Part shown: positions 8,814 to 18,091 of the stretch, one piece after another
Layout: every line of letters starts with the position of its first letter
Numbering within the stretch: position 1 is the stretch's first letter
Notes under the pieces: generated by a model
Database searches by the model: none
What the model saw: the letters and a program-made list of their open reading frames with translations, nothing else
What the model was told of the DNA's origin: nothing
Origin: CAUZJF01 sp965248605
Lineage (GTDB): Bacteria; Chloroflexota; Dehalococcoidia; Lucifugimonadales; CAUZJF01
Direction: 5' to 3'
Length of the DNA: 64,000 nt
Assembly: GCA_965248605.1 (NCBI GenBank)
Contig: CBDFJV010000007.1
Span: 2,790,001-2,854,000 of the forward strand
Translations under genes and position numbers: made by a program

Positions 8814-9827
8814 CTACTCGAGCTTCTGGCTCAGCTCGACCAGCGCGTCGAGCTTACCGTTGGCGGCGCCGCTGTCGATGGAGTCGGCCGCGATGGCGAC
8901 CCCGTCCTTGATCGTCCTGGCCTTGTCGGCGGCCACGAGACCGCCCGCTGCATTCACTAGCACTATATTGCGCGTTGGTCCGGCGGCGCCTTGAAGGACG
9001 TCGCTTGCCATCTCGGCGCCTGCCTGAGGGCTACTGATCTTCAGGTCGCTCCTGAGTGCTCGCTCGAATCCCAACTCCTCTGGAGTGACCGTATAGGAAG
9101 TCACGGCGCCGTCCTTGAGCTCCCATACCGTCGTCGCATCGCTGAGGCTGATTTCGTCCAGGCCGTCCGCGCCGTGGACGACCAAGGCGTGGGTGCTACC
9201 TAGCATCCCTAGCACGGAGGCCATCATCTCACCGATTCCGGAGCTCGCGACTCCTACCAGCTGGGAGTTGGCTCCGGCCGGGTTGGTAAGCGGCCCGAGG
9301 ATGTTGAAGACCGTCCTGATACCGATCTCGCGGCGAGGGGCGGCGGCGAACCGCATCGAAGGGTGAAACACCTGGGCGAACATGAAGCCGAAGCCCACCT
9401 CGTCGATGCACCGTCCAACACCCTCCGGGCTCAGATCGATCTTGACCCCCAGCGCCTCGAGAACGTCTGCGCTGCCGCAAGCCCCGGACATCGCGCGGTT
9501 GCCGTGCTTTGCGACCTTCACGCCGGCCCCCGCTACGACTAGTCCCGCGGTCGTCGAGATGTTGAATGTACCTGACCCGTCGCCGCCGGTCCCGCACGTA
9601 TCGACGACCGGCCCCGCCACGTCGACGTGAAGGGACTTCTCTCTCATGACACGCGCCATTCCAGCGACCTCGTCGGGCGTCTCGCCCTTTATCCGCAGCG
9701 CCGTGACGAACGCGCCGAACTGAGCTGGGGTGGCGTCGCCACCCATGATCTCGTTCATCGCGTCGGCCGCCTCGTCAGCCGACAACGATTCTCCAGATAC
9801 CAGCGAGTCGATCGCTTGCTGGATCAT
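8814..9827 (-). CDS. trpD: Anthranilate phosphoribosyltransferase
   Basis: Transfers phosphoribose from PRPP to anthranilate, the second pathway step. About 337 residues from the ATG at 9827, chosen because AAGGAGA lies 5-6 bases upstream and because homologues begin at MIQQAID; the frame extends to 9908 without a ribosome site. Key motifs: VDTCGTGGDGSGTFNIST (PRPP/glycine loop), KHGNRAMSGACGSADVLEALG (anthranilate and Mg site) and FNILGPLTNPAG. First gene of trpDCF, divergent from the aminotransferase at 10128. Confidence 0.96.
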   Translation of the reverse strand: MIQQAIDSLVSGESLSADEAADAMNEIMGGDATPAQFGAFVTALRIKGETPDEVAGMARVMREKSLHVDVAGPVVDTCGTGGDGSGTFNISTTAGLVVAGAGVKVAKHGNRAMSGACGSADVLEALGVKIDLSPEGVGRCIDEVGFGFMFAQVFHPSMRFAAAPRREIGIRTVFNILGPLTNPAGANSQLVGVASSGIGEMMASVLGMLGSTHALVVHGADGLDEISLSDATTVWELKDGAVTSYTVTPEELGFERALRSDLKISSPQAGAEMASDVLQGAAGPTRNIVLVNAAGGLVAADKARTIKDGVAIAADSIDSGAANGKLDALVELSQKLE

Positions 9828-10127
9828 TTTTGTCTCCTTGAGGTGGGCCACACCAGACGCAAAAGGCGGCCGGCGGGAAGTAGGGACTCGACCGTGTCGG
9901 CCGAGCATCGACTAGCTGTTTGTGATGCCTATAGAGTAGCAGAACGCAAGGTGTATGTAACGGAGCGGGATAGGGGGGCGGGTGGAGGTCCCCTTACGTG
10001 TTTCCGGCCGATTCCTGTCTCCTGGCGCCGGTGGAAGTCGCGGGCATGGGCTCCAAGTGTCGCTTGAGCGCGAACGAGGGGCCGCCCTACACTGGGACCG
10101 CTAAGGTAGCCCGAAAGGGGAGACGTA
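9828..10127. other. Divergent intergenic region, trpD / aminotransferase
   Basis: Three hundred bases between divergent genes. A rightward promoter can be seen at 10064-10093; no trp leader peptide or attenuator was recognised on the trpD side. Confidence 0.45.
10064..10093 (+). promoter_or_regulatory. Probable sigma-70 promoter of the aminotransferase gene
   Basis: TTGAGC at 10064-10069 and TACACT at 10088-10093 with an 18-base spacer, 35 bases before the ATG and upstream of the ribosome site GGGGAGAC. Confidence 0.45.
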
Positions 10128-11510
10128 ATGTCCGTTGGGCCCGAGACACAAGAGCTGAAAGACCTTGCCAACCAGCACTTGTGGATGCATAGCGCCGACT
10201 GGGCCCAGATGGCCGAACGCGGTGGCCCGCTTATCGCTGTCGAGGGCAAGGGCATCAGGATAACGGACTCCGACGGGAACTCCTGGATCGACGTCAACGG
10301 AGGGTACGTCTCGGTGAACGTCGGGTACGGGCGCACCGAAATCGCCGACGCCGCCTACGAGCAGATGCGGAGCCTCGCCTACTTTCCTCAGACGTCCACG
10401 ACACCCGCTACCGTCAAGCTTGTAGAAAAGCTCGCTGACATCACACCTGGGTCCCTTTCCAGGGTGTTCCCCGTGAACAGCGGCTCCGAAGCCAACGAAA
10501 CGGCGATCAAGATCGCCAGAGCCTACCACCGGCGACGCGGAGAGCCAGGGCGGTACAAGGTGATCAGCCGTCGGGGTTCCTACCACGGGGCCACGGCGGG
10601 AGTGCTGTGGCTCGGCTCGACGCCCGGCGCCTCCCGCGCCGACTACGAGCCTTCGCCTCCCGGGGTGCTGTACGCCCCGCAACCTAATCCGTACCGGTGC
10701 GAGCTAGGCGGCGAGACGCCATCGGAGTGCGCGGTCCGGTGCGTCCGGGCGATCGACGAGCTCGTTCGTTTTCACGGTCCCGAGACGGTCTCGGCCGTCA
10801 TCGCGGAGCCGGTAGCCATGGGGCATGGTGCGGTAGTGCCAGGCGACGAGTACTGGCCGATGTTGCGCGAGATCTGTAGCGAGTACGGAGTGCTACTTAT
10901 CGCCGACGAGGTAATCACCGGGTTCGGGCGCACCGGCAAGATGTTCGGGGTCGAGCACTGGGACGTCGTGCCCGACATCATGACCGTCGCCAAGGGCATC
11001 GTCAGCAGCTACCTGCCGCTCGGGGCGACGATCGCGACGGATGAAGTCGCTCAGCATTTCGTCGGCGAAGGGAGCCTTTTCCGGCACGTCCTCACGACTG
11101 CCGGCCACCCGGTGGCCGCTGCGGCGGCGCTAAAGAACATCGAGATCCTCGAGACCGAGAACCTGGTCCGGAACTCGGCCGAGGTGGGAGCGTACTTGAA
11201 GGAGCAACTCGTAGGGTTGATGACCGACCATCCCATCGTTGGCGACGTCAGGGGTATCGGGCTGCTCTTGGGCTTCGAGCTCGTCAGCGATCGTAAGACC
11301 AAGGCAAGGTTCGACCCGGAACTCAAGGTGTCCGACAGGCTCACCGAACGATTCAAGGCCCATGGGCTCATCCTCCGCTCCTACAGCGGGATCGTGAACG
11401 TCGGTCCGCCTCTATGCGTTACACGGGATGACGTCGATGAGATCGTGCACGCCATCGACCTCTCGCTTTGGGAGCTGGAGGGCGACCTCGGAATCGCGTC
11501 CACGACTTGA
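10128..11510 (+). CDS. Class III PLP-dependent aminotransferase
   Basis: 460 residues, fold type I. Visible motifs: NSGSEANETAIKIAR (phosphate-binding loop and the AAT III signature), SYHGATAG, LLIADEVITGFGRTGKMF with Asp260 for the pyridine nitrogen, and MTVAKGIVSSYLPLGA with Lys289 as the probable Schiff-base lysine. The family moves an amino group from an omega-amino acid or amine to pyruvate or 2-oxoglutarate; beta-alanine/taurine-pyruvate or diamine transaminases are the nearest in style. The substrate cannot be read from sequence. Ribosome site GGGGAGAC; stands alone, divergent from trpD. Confidence 0.9.
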   Translation: MSVGPETQELKDLANQHLWMHSADWAQMAERGGPLIAVEGKGIRITDSDGNSWIDVNGGYVSVNVGYGRTEIADAAYEQMRSLAYFPQTSTTPATVKLVEKLADITPGSLSRVFPVNSGSEANETAIKIARAYHRRRGEPGRYKVISRRGSYHGATAGVLWLGSTPGASRADYEPSPPGVLYAPQPNPYRCELGGETPSECAVRCVRAIDELVRFHGPETVSAVIAEPVAMGHGAVVPGDEYWPMLREICSEYGVLLIADEVITGFGRTGKMFGVEHWDVVPDIMTVAKGIVSSYLPLGATIATDEVAQHFVGEGSLFRHVLTTAGHPVAAAAALKNIEILETENLVRNSAEVGAYLKEQLVGLMTDHPIVGDVRGIGLLLGFELVSDRKTKARFDPELKVSDRLTERFKAHGLILRSYSGIVNVGPPLCVTRDDVDEIVHAIDLSLWELEGDLGIASTT

Positions 11511-11561
11511 TACTACAAGCAGAATGTTATGATGGGAGACAACGCGTAAGAAAGAGGTAAT

Positions 11562-12242
11562 ATGACTTCTGAAAACGGACTTCATGCCGCCGATCATACG
11601 TCTACCAGAGTGGCGGTGTTCATTGACGGCAGCAATCTCTACCACAGTCTCGAGGAAAATTGTAAACGCTTCGATCTCGACTTCGCCGCATTCTCGTCTA
11701 AGCTCTGCGACGGCCGCACGCATTATCGTTCCTACTACTACAACGTTCTCAGAGATTTCGACCGGAACCCCCAAGCCTACCAGGACCAACAGAAGTTTCT
11801 TACCGCCCTTTACAGCACGCCGTACCTCGACGTCCGCCTCGGTGGGTCCAAGGTCCGCGGCGACACGGCGGTTGAGAAGGGCATCGACATCATGCTGGCA
11901 ACAGACCTGCTCCAGATGGCTTGGGAGAACCGCTACGACGTCGCAATTGTCGTAACGGGTGACGGCGACTTTGCCTACGCTGTCCAAGCGGTCAAAAACA
12001 TGGGCAAATACGTCGAAATCGCCGCGTTTCCGTCGAACCTATCGTGGGAGCTCTCGAACGTGGCGGACGCCCGCGAACTCTTCACACCCGACTACTTCGC
12101 CGATCTCTGGAGCCGGAAGCGGACGCCCGCTAAAGCCGCACCCCAAAACGGCGGGAAGACCAGCGGAAGCGGTAACGGAAGTGGCGGGGGCCAGCGCCGA
12201 GGCTGGCGGTTGGGACGGTCGAGGAAGACCGACTCCGAGTAG
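11562..12242 (+). CDS. NYN-domain (LabA/DUF88-type) protein
   Basis: 226 residues. The N-terminal 180 residues form a NYN/PIN-like nuclease domain: VAVFIDGSNLYHSL at the start (first acidic residue), EKGIDIMLATDLLQMAW in the middle and VTGDGDFAYAVQAVKNMGK near the end, giving the expected Asp set for metal-dependent RNA cleavage. The last 40 residues are Gly/Ser/Arg/Lys-rich (NGGKTSGSGNGSGGGQRRG), a likely disordered RNA-binding tail. Probable cytoplasmic ribonuclease; the target is unknown. A TTGATA/TATGAT pair (11507-11533, 15-base spacer) may be its promoter. It is convergent with the malate synthase gene, 11 bases apart. Confidence 0.85.
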   Translation: MTSENGLHAADHTSTRVAVFIDGSNLYHSLEENCKRFDLDFAAFSSKLCDGRTHYRSYYYNVLRDFDRNPQAYQDQQKFLTALYSTPYLDVRLGGSKVRGDTAVEKGIDIMLATDLLQMAWENRYDVAIVVTGDGDFAYAVQAVKNMGKYVEIAAFPSNLSWELSNVADARELFTPDYFADLWSRKRTPAKAAPQNGGKTSGSGNGSGGGQRRGWRLGRSRKTDSE

Positions 12243-12253
12243 TTCAGCCGCAG

Positions 12254-13957
12254 CTAGAAGGTGTCGGGCGCGGCCGCGATACCTTCCAGGTCGCTTCTCG
12301 TGTACGATCCAAGGCTTCGGAAGTCCAGGTTCGTGTAGTTGTGGACCCACTGCATCGCAATCTTGACAGCCTTCCGGTACCGCTCCTCGGTCTGAGCGAG
12401 CGTAAGTTGCTCCTCGGTCTCCCAAACCCCCTCGTTTCGGCGCCTGGTAACGATGTCCTCGACCTCCTCGTTGAGGAGGCGTTTCACGAGCCCGAAATCG
12501 TGCACCTCTCCGGTTTCCGTATCTTTCGCTCCGTGCCGGACGCGCTGTCCGATCTGTGCTACGGACATTCGTCCAGTCGCCAGGTCCTCCATCAGCGGTG
12601 GGTGGATTCCGGGTCGTCCTTCCAGGCTGTCGATGCCTTTGGCCCCTCGACCGTTCAGCCAACCCTCGACGTACTCGATCAGCATCCTGGCGTTGCGCCG
12701 TGTCCCGTCGACGGTGACCGGTCCTTCGGGAACATCGATCTTGATCGGATAGTTCTCCGGGTCCGCCATTTCTGGTCTCGGCTGCCAGCCGGTCGAGCGT
12801 AGCTCCTTGAATGGGTCGGCGGCGGTCTTCATGTGAAAGATGTGGGCCACCCAGCCCCTCATGAACCCTTGCTCTGCTTCCCATTCCTTGTCCGCCCTGA
12901 TGGCGGCACCCGCAGCGTCGTTTACCTCCGCGTCCCTCGAGGGCAGCGCCGTCGCCATACCACCGATAGGCACCGCGCCTCTCTTGAGACAGATGGCCAC
13001 CAACCGCCGGAAGGTGTTCGCCAGGAACTCGGTAGTCTTTATGTCGACACCGAACCGATCGGGCCAAATGGCGTTAGCATCAGCCATGATGAACTCGAAA
13101 ACACTTGCCTTGAAGTCCCACCGGGCTGCATTGAGACCGGCCGCATACGGACCGAGAGCGTACAGCGCCTCCTCCATCTGGTAGGCCAGCGGAAGGGACT
13201 CGACCAGCGGGACGGCTCTGATGACTCCATCTTCGGGCAGTCCCAAATGCTTGCGGCTAAAGTCGAAGAAGTCACGCCAAAAGCCTGCCTCCTCCGCTGA
13301 CTCGAGCTTCGGCAGATAGAAGTAGACGCCTTGCCCCCGTTCTATCTGAGCCTGTCCGGCGTGAAAGAGGGTTAGTGCTGTTCCCAGGATCGCAGCGGAA
13401 ACCGGCTGTCCGTCGATAGTGACCTCGGATTCGTCGAGGTGCAGCCCACGCTCCCGGTGCATGAAGAACGGTAGCTCGCCGTCCTCGATCTTGTAGTGCC
13501 GGCCGGTCTCCGCGTTGGTGAACTCCAGGGTGCGCTCGACGGCCGCGAGACGGTTACGCGTCGCGGTCACGGTGTCGATGAAGCGATGCCCGGCAGAGTC
13601 CTCGTCGTCGTCGAGGTCGCCCTCGGCCCGGACTCCGTCCGAGCCGGGGTTCAGGGCGTTGATGAACATCGACGTCATCGACGCTGGGCCGGTTATCTCG
13701 ATCCCCGGCCGCTTGAGGTCGGCCGGAACCTCAGGGACTCTCCACTCTCCCGTGTTTATCTCCGATTCGGGAAGGTAAGTTGGCAGTACTCCATTCGTCA
13801 AAGCACTGTCCAGGACCGCTGCCCTCTGGCGCCGGAGCTCAAGGACCCGAGCCGTGAACCTATCGTGCGCCGCTACGAGGTATTCGACGAATTGGGGCGT
13901 AAATAGGTCAGAGGCACCCTCGACCTCCGTGAAGCGGGCCCTGTCCGTTGCGACCAT
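12254..13957 (-). CDS. aceB: Malate synthase
   Basis: Condenses glyoxylate with acetyl-CoA to malate (glyoxylate shunt or glyoxylate disposal). 567 residues, close to malate synthase A. Visible: ALTNGVLPTYLPESEI at the N-terminal side, RGLHLDESEVTIDG, FYLPKLESAEEAGFWRDFF, RAVPLVESLPLAYQMEE, GLNAARWDFKASVFEF with the catalytic Arg/Asp region, and MAVSEQ-like material is absent. The start ATG at 13957 follows GTGATC and has only a weak ribosome site. No isocitrate lyase is in the window, so glyoxylate may come from another source. Not obviously in an operon. Confidence 0.92.
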   Translation of the reverse strand: MVATDRARFTEVEGASDLFTPQFVEYLVAAHDRFTARVLELRRQRAAVLDSALTNGVLPTYLPESEINTGEWRVPEVPADLKRPGIEITGPASMTSMFINALNPGSDGVRAEGDLDDDEDSAGHRFIDTVTATRNRLAAVERTLEFTNAETGRHYKIEDGELPFFMHRERGLHLDESEVTIDGQPVSAAILGTALTLFHAGQAQIERGQGVYFYLPKLESAEEAGFWRDFFDFSRKHLGLPEDGVIRAVPLVESLPLAYQMEEALYALGPYAAGLNAARWDFKASVFEFIMADANAIWPDRFGVDIKTTEFLANTFRRLVAICLKRGAVPIGGMATALPSRDAEVNDAAGAAIRADKEWEAEQGFMRGWVAHIFHMKTAADPFKELRSTGWQPRPEMADPENYPIKIDVPEGPVTVDGTRRNARMLIEYVEGWLNGRGAKGIDSLEGRPGIHPPLMEDLATGRMSVAQIGQRVRHGAKDTETGEVHDFGLVKRLLNEEVEDIVTRRRNEGVWETEEQLTLAQTEERYRKAVKIAMQWVHNYTNLDFRSLGSYTRSDLEGIAAAPDTF

Positions 13958-14038
13958 TGATGATCACCTACGTGTACGAATGAGGGGCCAATATTACCAC
14001 AGCGCCTGATCCGGTCCTGGGATCACGAGCCGCTACCG

Positions 14039-14068
14039 TTTCAATGCCCTCAACCTGTCTGCTATACT
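14039..14068 (+). promoter_or_regulatory. Probable promoter of purA
   Basis: TTTCAA at 14039-14044 and TATACT at 14063-14068, 18-base spacer, 54 bases before the purA ATG. The -35 box is weak, the -10 box good. Confidence 0.45.
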
Positions 14069-14121
14069 CCCCAACGGCGTTTTTCGAGGTGTCGTCGGGC
14101 TTGGGAAGGAAGGGAGACGGC

Positions 14122-15408
14122 ATGACGGTATGCGCGGTGCTGGGTGCTCAGTGGGGTGACGAAGGCAAGGGAAAGATCGTCGATTTTCTGGCCAGGGACG
14201 CCGACGTCGTAGCCAGATTCTCAGGTGGGAACAACGCCGGACATACCGTCCTGGCTGACGAAGGCGAGTTCAAGCTCCACCTCATTCCATGCAACGTCCT
14301 GTGGCCGGACGCCATCGGTGTCATAGGCAACGGGGTCGTCGTCGACCCTGACGGTTTCCTCGAAGAGATCGCGGGCCTCGAACAGCGTGGGATAGATCTC
14401 ACCGACCGGCTGATGGTCAGCGATCGCGCTCATCTCGTGATGCCCTACCACGTCGTGGTGGACGAGCTTGCCGACGCGGCGCGCGGAAAGGACGCGATCG
14501 GAACGACGGGCAAGGGAATCGGGCCCGCCTATACCGACAAGACGGCCCGTAGCGGAATCCGCGCAGCCGACCTGTCGGACCTGGAGGCACTGTTGCCCAG
14601 GCTCGAGAGCGCGGTTAGCCAGGCCAACGCTCTGATAACGAACGTATACGGCGGAACGCCCGTCGACCCTGACGAGGTATTCGAAAAGTGCAAAGCATGG
14701 TCAACTCGAATGGCGCCCTATATCCGCGAGGTCGAGCACATCGTTTACAATGCGGTTGAGGCGCGCGAGACGGTGATACTCGAAGGGGCGCAGGGCGCTC
14801 TGCTCGACCTTGACCACGGCACATACCCCTTCGTTACGTCGTCCCACCCAACGATAGGAGGAGCATGCACCGGCCTGGGGCTCCTTCCGCGGCAGATCGA
14901 CATCGTACTTGGGGTGTTCAAGGCTTACAGTACGCGGGTCGGCGGTGGGCCCTTCGTAACCGAACTATTCGACGAAACTGGAGAAGAGATACGAGAGCGC
15001 GCTCAAGAGTTCGGCACGACCACGGGGCGGCCTCGTCGCGTAGGTTGGTTTGATTCAGTGACTGCCCGGTATAGCGCTCGTATCAATGGCTACACATCTC
15101 TGGTGTTGACCCGGCTAGACGTCCTAGATCACTTCGACCGCATACGTATTTGCGCGGCCTACGAGCTCGACGGAGAAATCGTCCACGACTTCCCTGGAAA
15201 CGCCGCGCTTCTTGAGCGGTGCACGCCGGTCTACGAAGAAGCGCCCGGCTGGGACAGCCCCACGGCGGGCGCGACCAAGCTCCACGACTTGCCGAGGGAA
15301 GCGCTCTACTATATAGACAGGCTGCAGGAGCTGGTAGGCGCGCACATCGACATCATCTCCACTGGGCCCCACCGCGACCAGACCATCGTGGTCCGGTCTG
15401 TGCTTTAG
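14122..15408 (+). CDS. purA: Adenylosuccinate synthetase
   Basis: GTP-dependent joining of IMP and aspartate to adenylosuccinate, the first committed step to AMP. 428 residues. Motifs in order: VLGAQWGDEGKGKIVD (P-loop-like, catalytic Asp), FSGGNNAGHTV (catalytic His), GTTGKGIGPAYTDK, LEGAQGALLDLDHGTYPFVT, TTTGRPRRVGWFD and STGPHRDQT at the end. I start at the ATG at 14122, preceded by AGGAAGGGAG and matching the family start; the frame is open from 14044, but that lies upstream of the likely transcription start. Convergent with dapA. Confidence 0.97.
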   Translation: MTVCAVLGAQWGDEGKGKIVDFLARDADVVARFSGGNNAGHTVLADEGEFKLHLIPCNVLWPDAIGVIGNGVVVDPDGFLEEIAGLEQRGIDLTDRLMVSDRAHLVMPYHVVVDELADAARGKDAIGTTGKGIGPAYTDKTARSGIRAADLSDLEALLPRLESAVSQANALITNVYGGTPVDPDEVFEKCKAWSTRMAPYIREVEHIVYNAVEARETVILEGAQGALLDLDHGTYPFVTSSHPTIGGACTGLGLLPRQIDIVLGVFKAYSTRVGGGPFVTELFDETGEEIRERAQEFGTTTGRPRRVGWFDSVTARYSARINGYTSLVLTRLDVLDHFDRIRICAAYELDGEIVHDFPGNAALLERCTPVYEEAPGWDSPTAGATKLHDLPREALYYIDRLQELVGAHIDIISTGPHRDQTIVVRSVL

Positions 15409-15425
15409 GGGCGGGGACGCCGCCG

Positions 15426-16316
15426 CTAGACAGGTAAGTCCATCTCGTAGCGGTCCATCACGGTGTCGAACTTCGCTATGAAGTCGTCGTCGGGCGGGGC
15501 CATGGGGAGGCGGGCAGGGCCCGCGTTGAAGCCGGCGCGGTTGACCGCATATTTGACGGGTATCGGATTAGTGACCCAGAAGAGCGCCTTGAACAGCGGC
15601 AGCAGCCGGCGATGCGCGGCCGCAGCGGTCTCGATGTCGCCCTCCAGCACCAAACCCATCATTGTCTTGACCTGGTTGCTTATGATATTGCCGGCTACGC
15701 TAACAATGCCGAATCCCCCGACGCACATGATTGGGAAGGTCTCGTCGTCGTTGCCTGACCAGACGTTGAAGCCGTCGGGCGCACCATCGATTATGCGAGT
15801 TATCTGTACCAGGTCTGATGACGCCTCTTTGACGCCTACGATGTTGTCTATCTGAGCCAGCCGAAGCGTCGTCTCGTCGGTCATGTTCAGTGACGTGCGA
15901 GACGGCACGTTGTAGAGCATCCCCGGCAGGCTCGTCGCCTCGGCGATGGCCTTGAAGTGCTGGTACAGCCCTTCCTGTGGGGGCTTGTTGTAAGCGGGCA
16001 CCGTCAGCAGTAGGCTGTCCACGCCAACCTTTTCAGCTTCTTTGGAAAGCTCGATGGACTTGCGGTGGTTGTTGTCGGTAGTCCCAGCCATCACAGCGGC
16101 CCGGTCGCCGACTTCTTCCTTTACTTCGCCAAAGAGCCGCAGCTTCTCATCGTCGGACATCGAGGGGGATTCACCCGTGGTGCCGCCGATCAAGACACCG
16201 TCGCTGCCAGAGTCGATGATGCCTTTGGCTAGCTTGCGGGCCTGTCCGTAGTCAATCTCGCCCTCCTCATCGAACGGCGTGATCATCGCCGTTAGCAGCC
16301 GTCCCATCTCCACCAT
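15426..16316 (-). CDS. dapA: 4-hydroxy-tetrahydrodipicolinate synthase
   Basis: Condenses pyruvate with aspartate semialdehyde, the branch-point step to diaminopimelate and lysine. 296 residues from the ATG at 16316, two bases after the asd stop, with GGGGG upstream; a longer frame to 16424 overlaps asd and is rejected. Motifs: GGTTGESPSMSDDEK (catalytic Thr pair), MLYNVPSRTSLNM (catalytic Tyr) and IVGVKEASSD (Schiff-base Lys). Last gene of the rpsO-pnp-dapB-asd-dapA cluster and probably translationally coupled to asd. Confidence 0.96.
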   Translation of the reverse strand: MVEMGRLLTAMITPFDEEGEIDYGQARKLAKGIIDSGSDGVLIGGTTGESPSMSDDEKLRLFGEVKEEVGDRAAVMAGTTDNNHRKSIELSKEAEKVGVDSLLLTVPAYNKPPQEGLYQHFKAIAEATSLPGMLYNVPSRTSLNMTDETTLRLAQIDNIVGVKEASSDLVQITRIIDGAPDGFNVWSGNDDETFPIMCVGGFGIVSVAGNIISNQVKTMMGLVLEGDIETAAAAHRRLLPLFKALFWVTNPIPVKYAVNRAGFNAGPARLPMAPPDDDFIAKFDTVMDRYEMDLPV

Positions 16317-16318
16317 GG

Positions 16319-17350
16319 CTATACCCCCTTTTGAGCCGGCAGTAGCTCCCGGCTGAGGACATCTTCGGCGATCTGGACCGCGTTCAGCGCTGCTCCCTTG
16401 CGCAGGTTGTCCGTTACGATCCACATCGCGACGCCGTGCGGATGGGACTCGTCCTGCCTGATACGCCCGACGAATACCTCGTCCCTCCCCTCGGCGTCGA
16501 CGGGCATAGGATACACATTCGATTCTGGGGCGTCCATCACTCTGAGACCGGGCGCTTCGGCCAACGTTTCTCGGACCTCGTCCGCCATGATCGGCTCGTC
16601 GAACTCTATGTGGACGGCCTCGCTATGCGACACCATTACCGGCACCCGGACGCAGGTGGCCGACACCGCCAGCTCCGGCTCGTGAAGTATCTTCCGGGTC
16701 TCGTTGACCATCTTCATCTCTTCAGTAGTGTAGCCGTTGTCTACGAAAGACTCGACCTGGGGAAGCACGTTGAAGGCTATCTGGTGTGGAAGTGCGTTCG
16801 GCTCCGGCTGGTCCCCGTCAAGGACCTGGCCGGACTGCAGGCGCAACTCGTCCATGGCGGCCGCGCCGGCGCCAGAGACCGACTGGTATGTAGCCGCGGT
16901 CACCCGACGCACGGGACTCAGGTTGTTCAGAGGCTTGAGGACCATCGCCAAAGGTGTCGTAGAGCAGTTGGGAGCCGCGATGAGGCCTTGGTGGCTCTCG
17001 ATGTCGTCGCCGTTCACCTCGGGGATGACCAGCGGGACGTCGGGGTCCATCCGGAACGCCGAGCTCTTGTCTATGACGAGAGCTCCCTCGTCGACAGCCA
17101 TCGGAGCAAGCCCGCGGCTGACGTCACTGGAAGCGGCGATGAATACGATGTCGACATCGTGCAGAAGCTCGCGGGTCGGTTCCTCAACGACCACCTCGAC
17201 GCCTTTGACCGCCAGCGGCTTACCCCAAGACCGCTTTGACGCGCAAAGACGCACAGAGCTGGCTGGGAAGTTGCGCTCCTCGATGATGCGCAACAAGACC
17301 TGGCCTGCCGCGCCGGTTGCCCCGATTACCGCGATTTTGTAGCCGTTCAT
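16319..17350 (-). CDS. asd: Aspartate-semialdehyde dehydrogenase
   Basis: NADPH-dependent reduction of aspartyl phosphate to aspartate semialdehyde, the substrate of DapA. 343 residues. The Rossmann start KIAVIGATGAAGQVLLRI and the active-site region IAAPNCSTTPLAMVLKPL with Cys129 as the probable nucleophile are clear; VRVPVMVSHSEAVHIEF carries the catalytic His of the C-terminal domain. In many bacteria dapB or pnp lies directly upstream; here a toxin-antitoxin pair occupies the 500 bases between dapB and asd. Confidence 0.96.
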   Translation of the reverse strand: MNGYKIAVIGATGAAGQVLLRIIEERNFPASSVRLCASKRSWGKPLAVKGVEVVVEEPTRELLHDVDIVFIAASSDVSRGLAPMAVDEGALVIDKSSAFRMDPDVPLVIPEVNGDDIESHQGLIAAPNCSTTPLAMVLKPLNNLSPVRRVTAATYQSVSGAGAAAMDELRLQSGQVLDGDQPEPNALPHQIAFNVLPQVESFVDNGYTTEEMKMVNETRKILHEPELAVSATCVRVPVMVSHSEAVHIEFDEPIMADEVRETLAEAPGLRVMDAPESNVYPMPVDAEGRDEVFVGRIRQDESHPHGVAMWIVTDNLRKGAALNAVQIAEDVLSRELLPAQKGV

Positions 17351-17373
17351 GCTTGTCGTCTGTGGAGGAGCTG

Positions 17374-17635
17374 CTACCGCTCTCGGTACGCTTCACGCCT
17401 GTGCCGCACACCGAGCACAACGATGATTTGGGCCCTCAAGTCCGGACGGAACCTTATCCGCCAGGTCGCCTACCCTCAAACGCCATTGGTCCTTCGCACC
17501 TTGTATCTTGATCACATTGGCATGCCGCTGCGCGACATATTTGTCCAGAGCTTCGAAAACTCGGCGACGTGCTTGAACGTCCAGATCGCGAATGTCGCGC
17601 CGGGCGTGCCTCGTGAGCTCGTACCGCCAGCTCAA
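17374..17635 (-). pseudogene. RelE/ParE-type toxin with a one-base frameshift
   Basis: The frame begins MSWRYELTRHARRDIRDLD and reaches QWRLRVGD (residue 57) exactly as in RelE/ParE toxins, then runs into non-family sequence and stops at 17393. One extra C at about 17464-17465 explains this: skipping it gives WRIRFRPDLRAQIIVVLGV then RHRREAYRER and a stop at 17374, which is the normal toxin C-terminus. Intact relatives are ribosome-dependent mRNA endonucleases or gyrase inhibitors. Its ATG overlaps the antitoxin stop by four bases. Either a disarmed toxin or an indel error; reads would decide. Confidence 0.75.
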
Positions 17636-17880
17636 GGCAAGAGCTCTTGCTTCGCCTCCTCGGCCGAAACCGCCTCTCCGTCCAGATACTCTTTCCAGGC
17701 CTCCGAGGCTCTCGCGTCTTCCTCCAGCGTCGTAGGTTCGTCATCCACCGGCGCGTCCAGTAGGCCTCGTACAAGCGGGTCAGACGTGTCGCGCAGGTAC
17801 TCGAGATACCTCAGCGCTGCGTCCAACTCGCTGTCTGGAAGCTGATCAACCACTCGTCGCAGATTTTCTTTTGTAGTCAT
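17632..17880 (-). CDS. Antitoxin of the RelE/ParE-type module
   Basis: 82 residues from the ATG at 17880, with GAGGTGAT just upstream; the frame extends to 17982 without a ribosome site. It has an N-terminal helical segment (NLRRVVDQLPDSELDAALRY) and an acidic, probably disordered C-terminal half (DEPTTLEEDARASEAWKEYL), the layout of small antitoxins that wrap their toxin and autorepress the promoter. It precedes the toxin with a four-base ATGA overlap. The pair sits inside the dapB-asd interval, so it probably inserted into an existing operon. Confidence 0.75.
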   Translation of the reverse strand: MTTKENLRRVVDQLPDSELDAALRYLEYLRDTSDPLVRGLLDAPVDDEPTTLEEDARASEAWKEYLDGEAVSAEEAKQELLP

Positions 17881-18091
17881 CGCGATCACCTCGCGGTTCA
17901 GGCTGCGGGCAGGTGCGGTTCTCGAATAGCTCTGACAACCTGAACACAGGGTGATCAGATGATAGCCAGTATGCTGGACCAAATCCAGTGCCTGGACGGT
18001 GGAGAATTAGCGCGGAGCCGTAGTCTCAATCCGTTGCGTCTGGAGAGTGGGTAAGTTGAAACGTCCTGGTAGCCGCTGGCGCAGGCTTGTC
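17881..18091. other. dapB-TA intergenic region
   Basis: 211 bases holding the antitoxin ribosome site and presumably its operator/promoter; no motif is clear enough to place. Confidence 0.35.

Noticed and set aside
8085..8960. 291-codon plus-strand ORF over trpC/trpD
   Set aside because: Antisense to clear trp genes, with no family resemblance.
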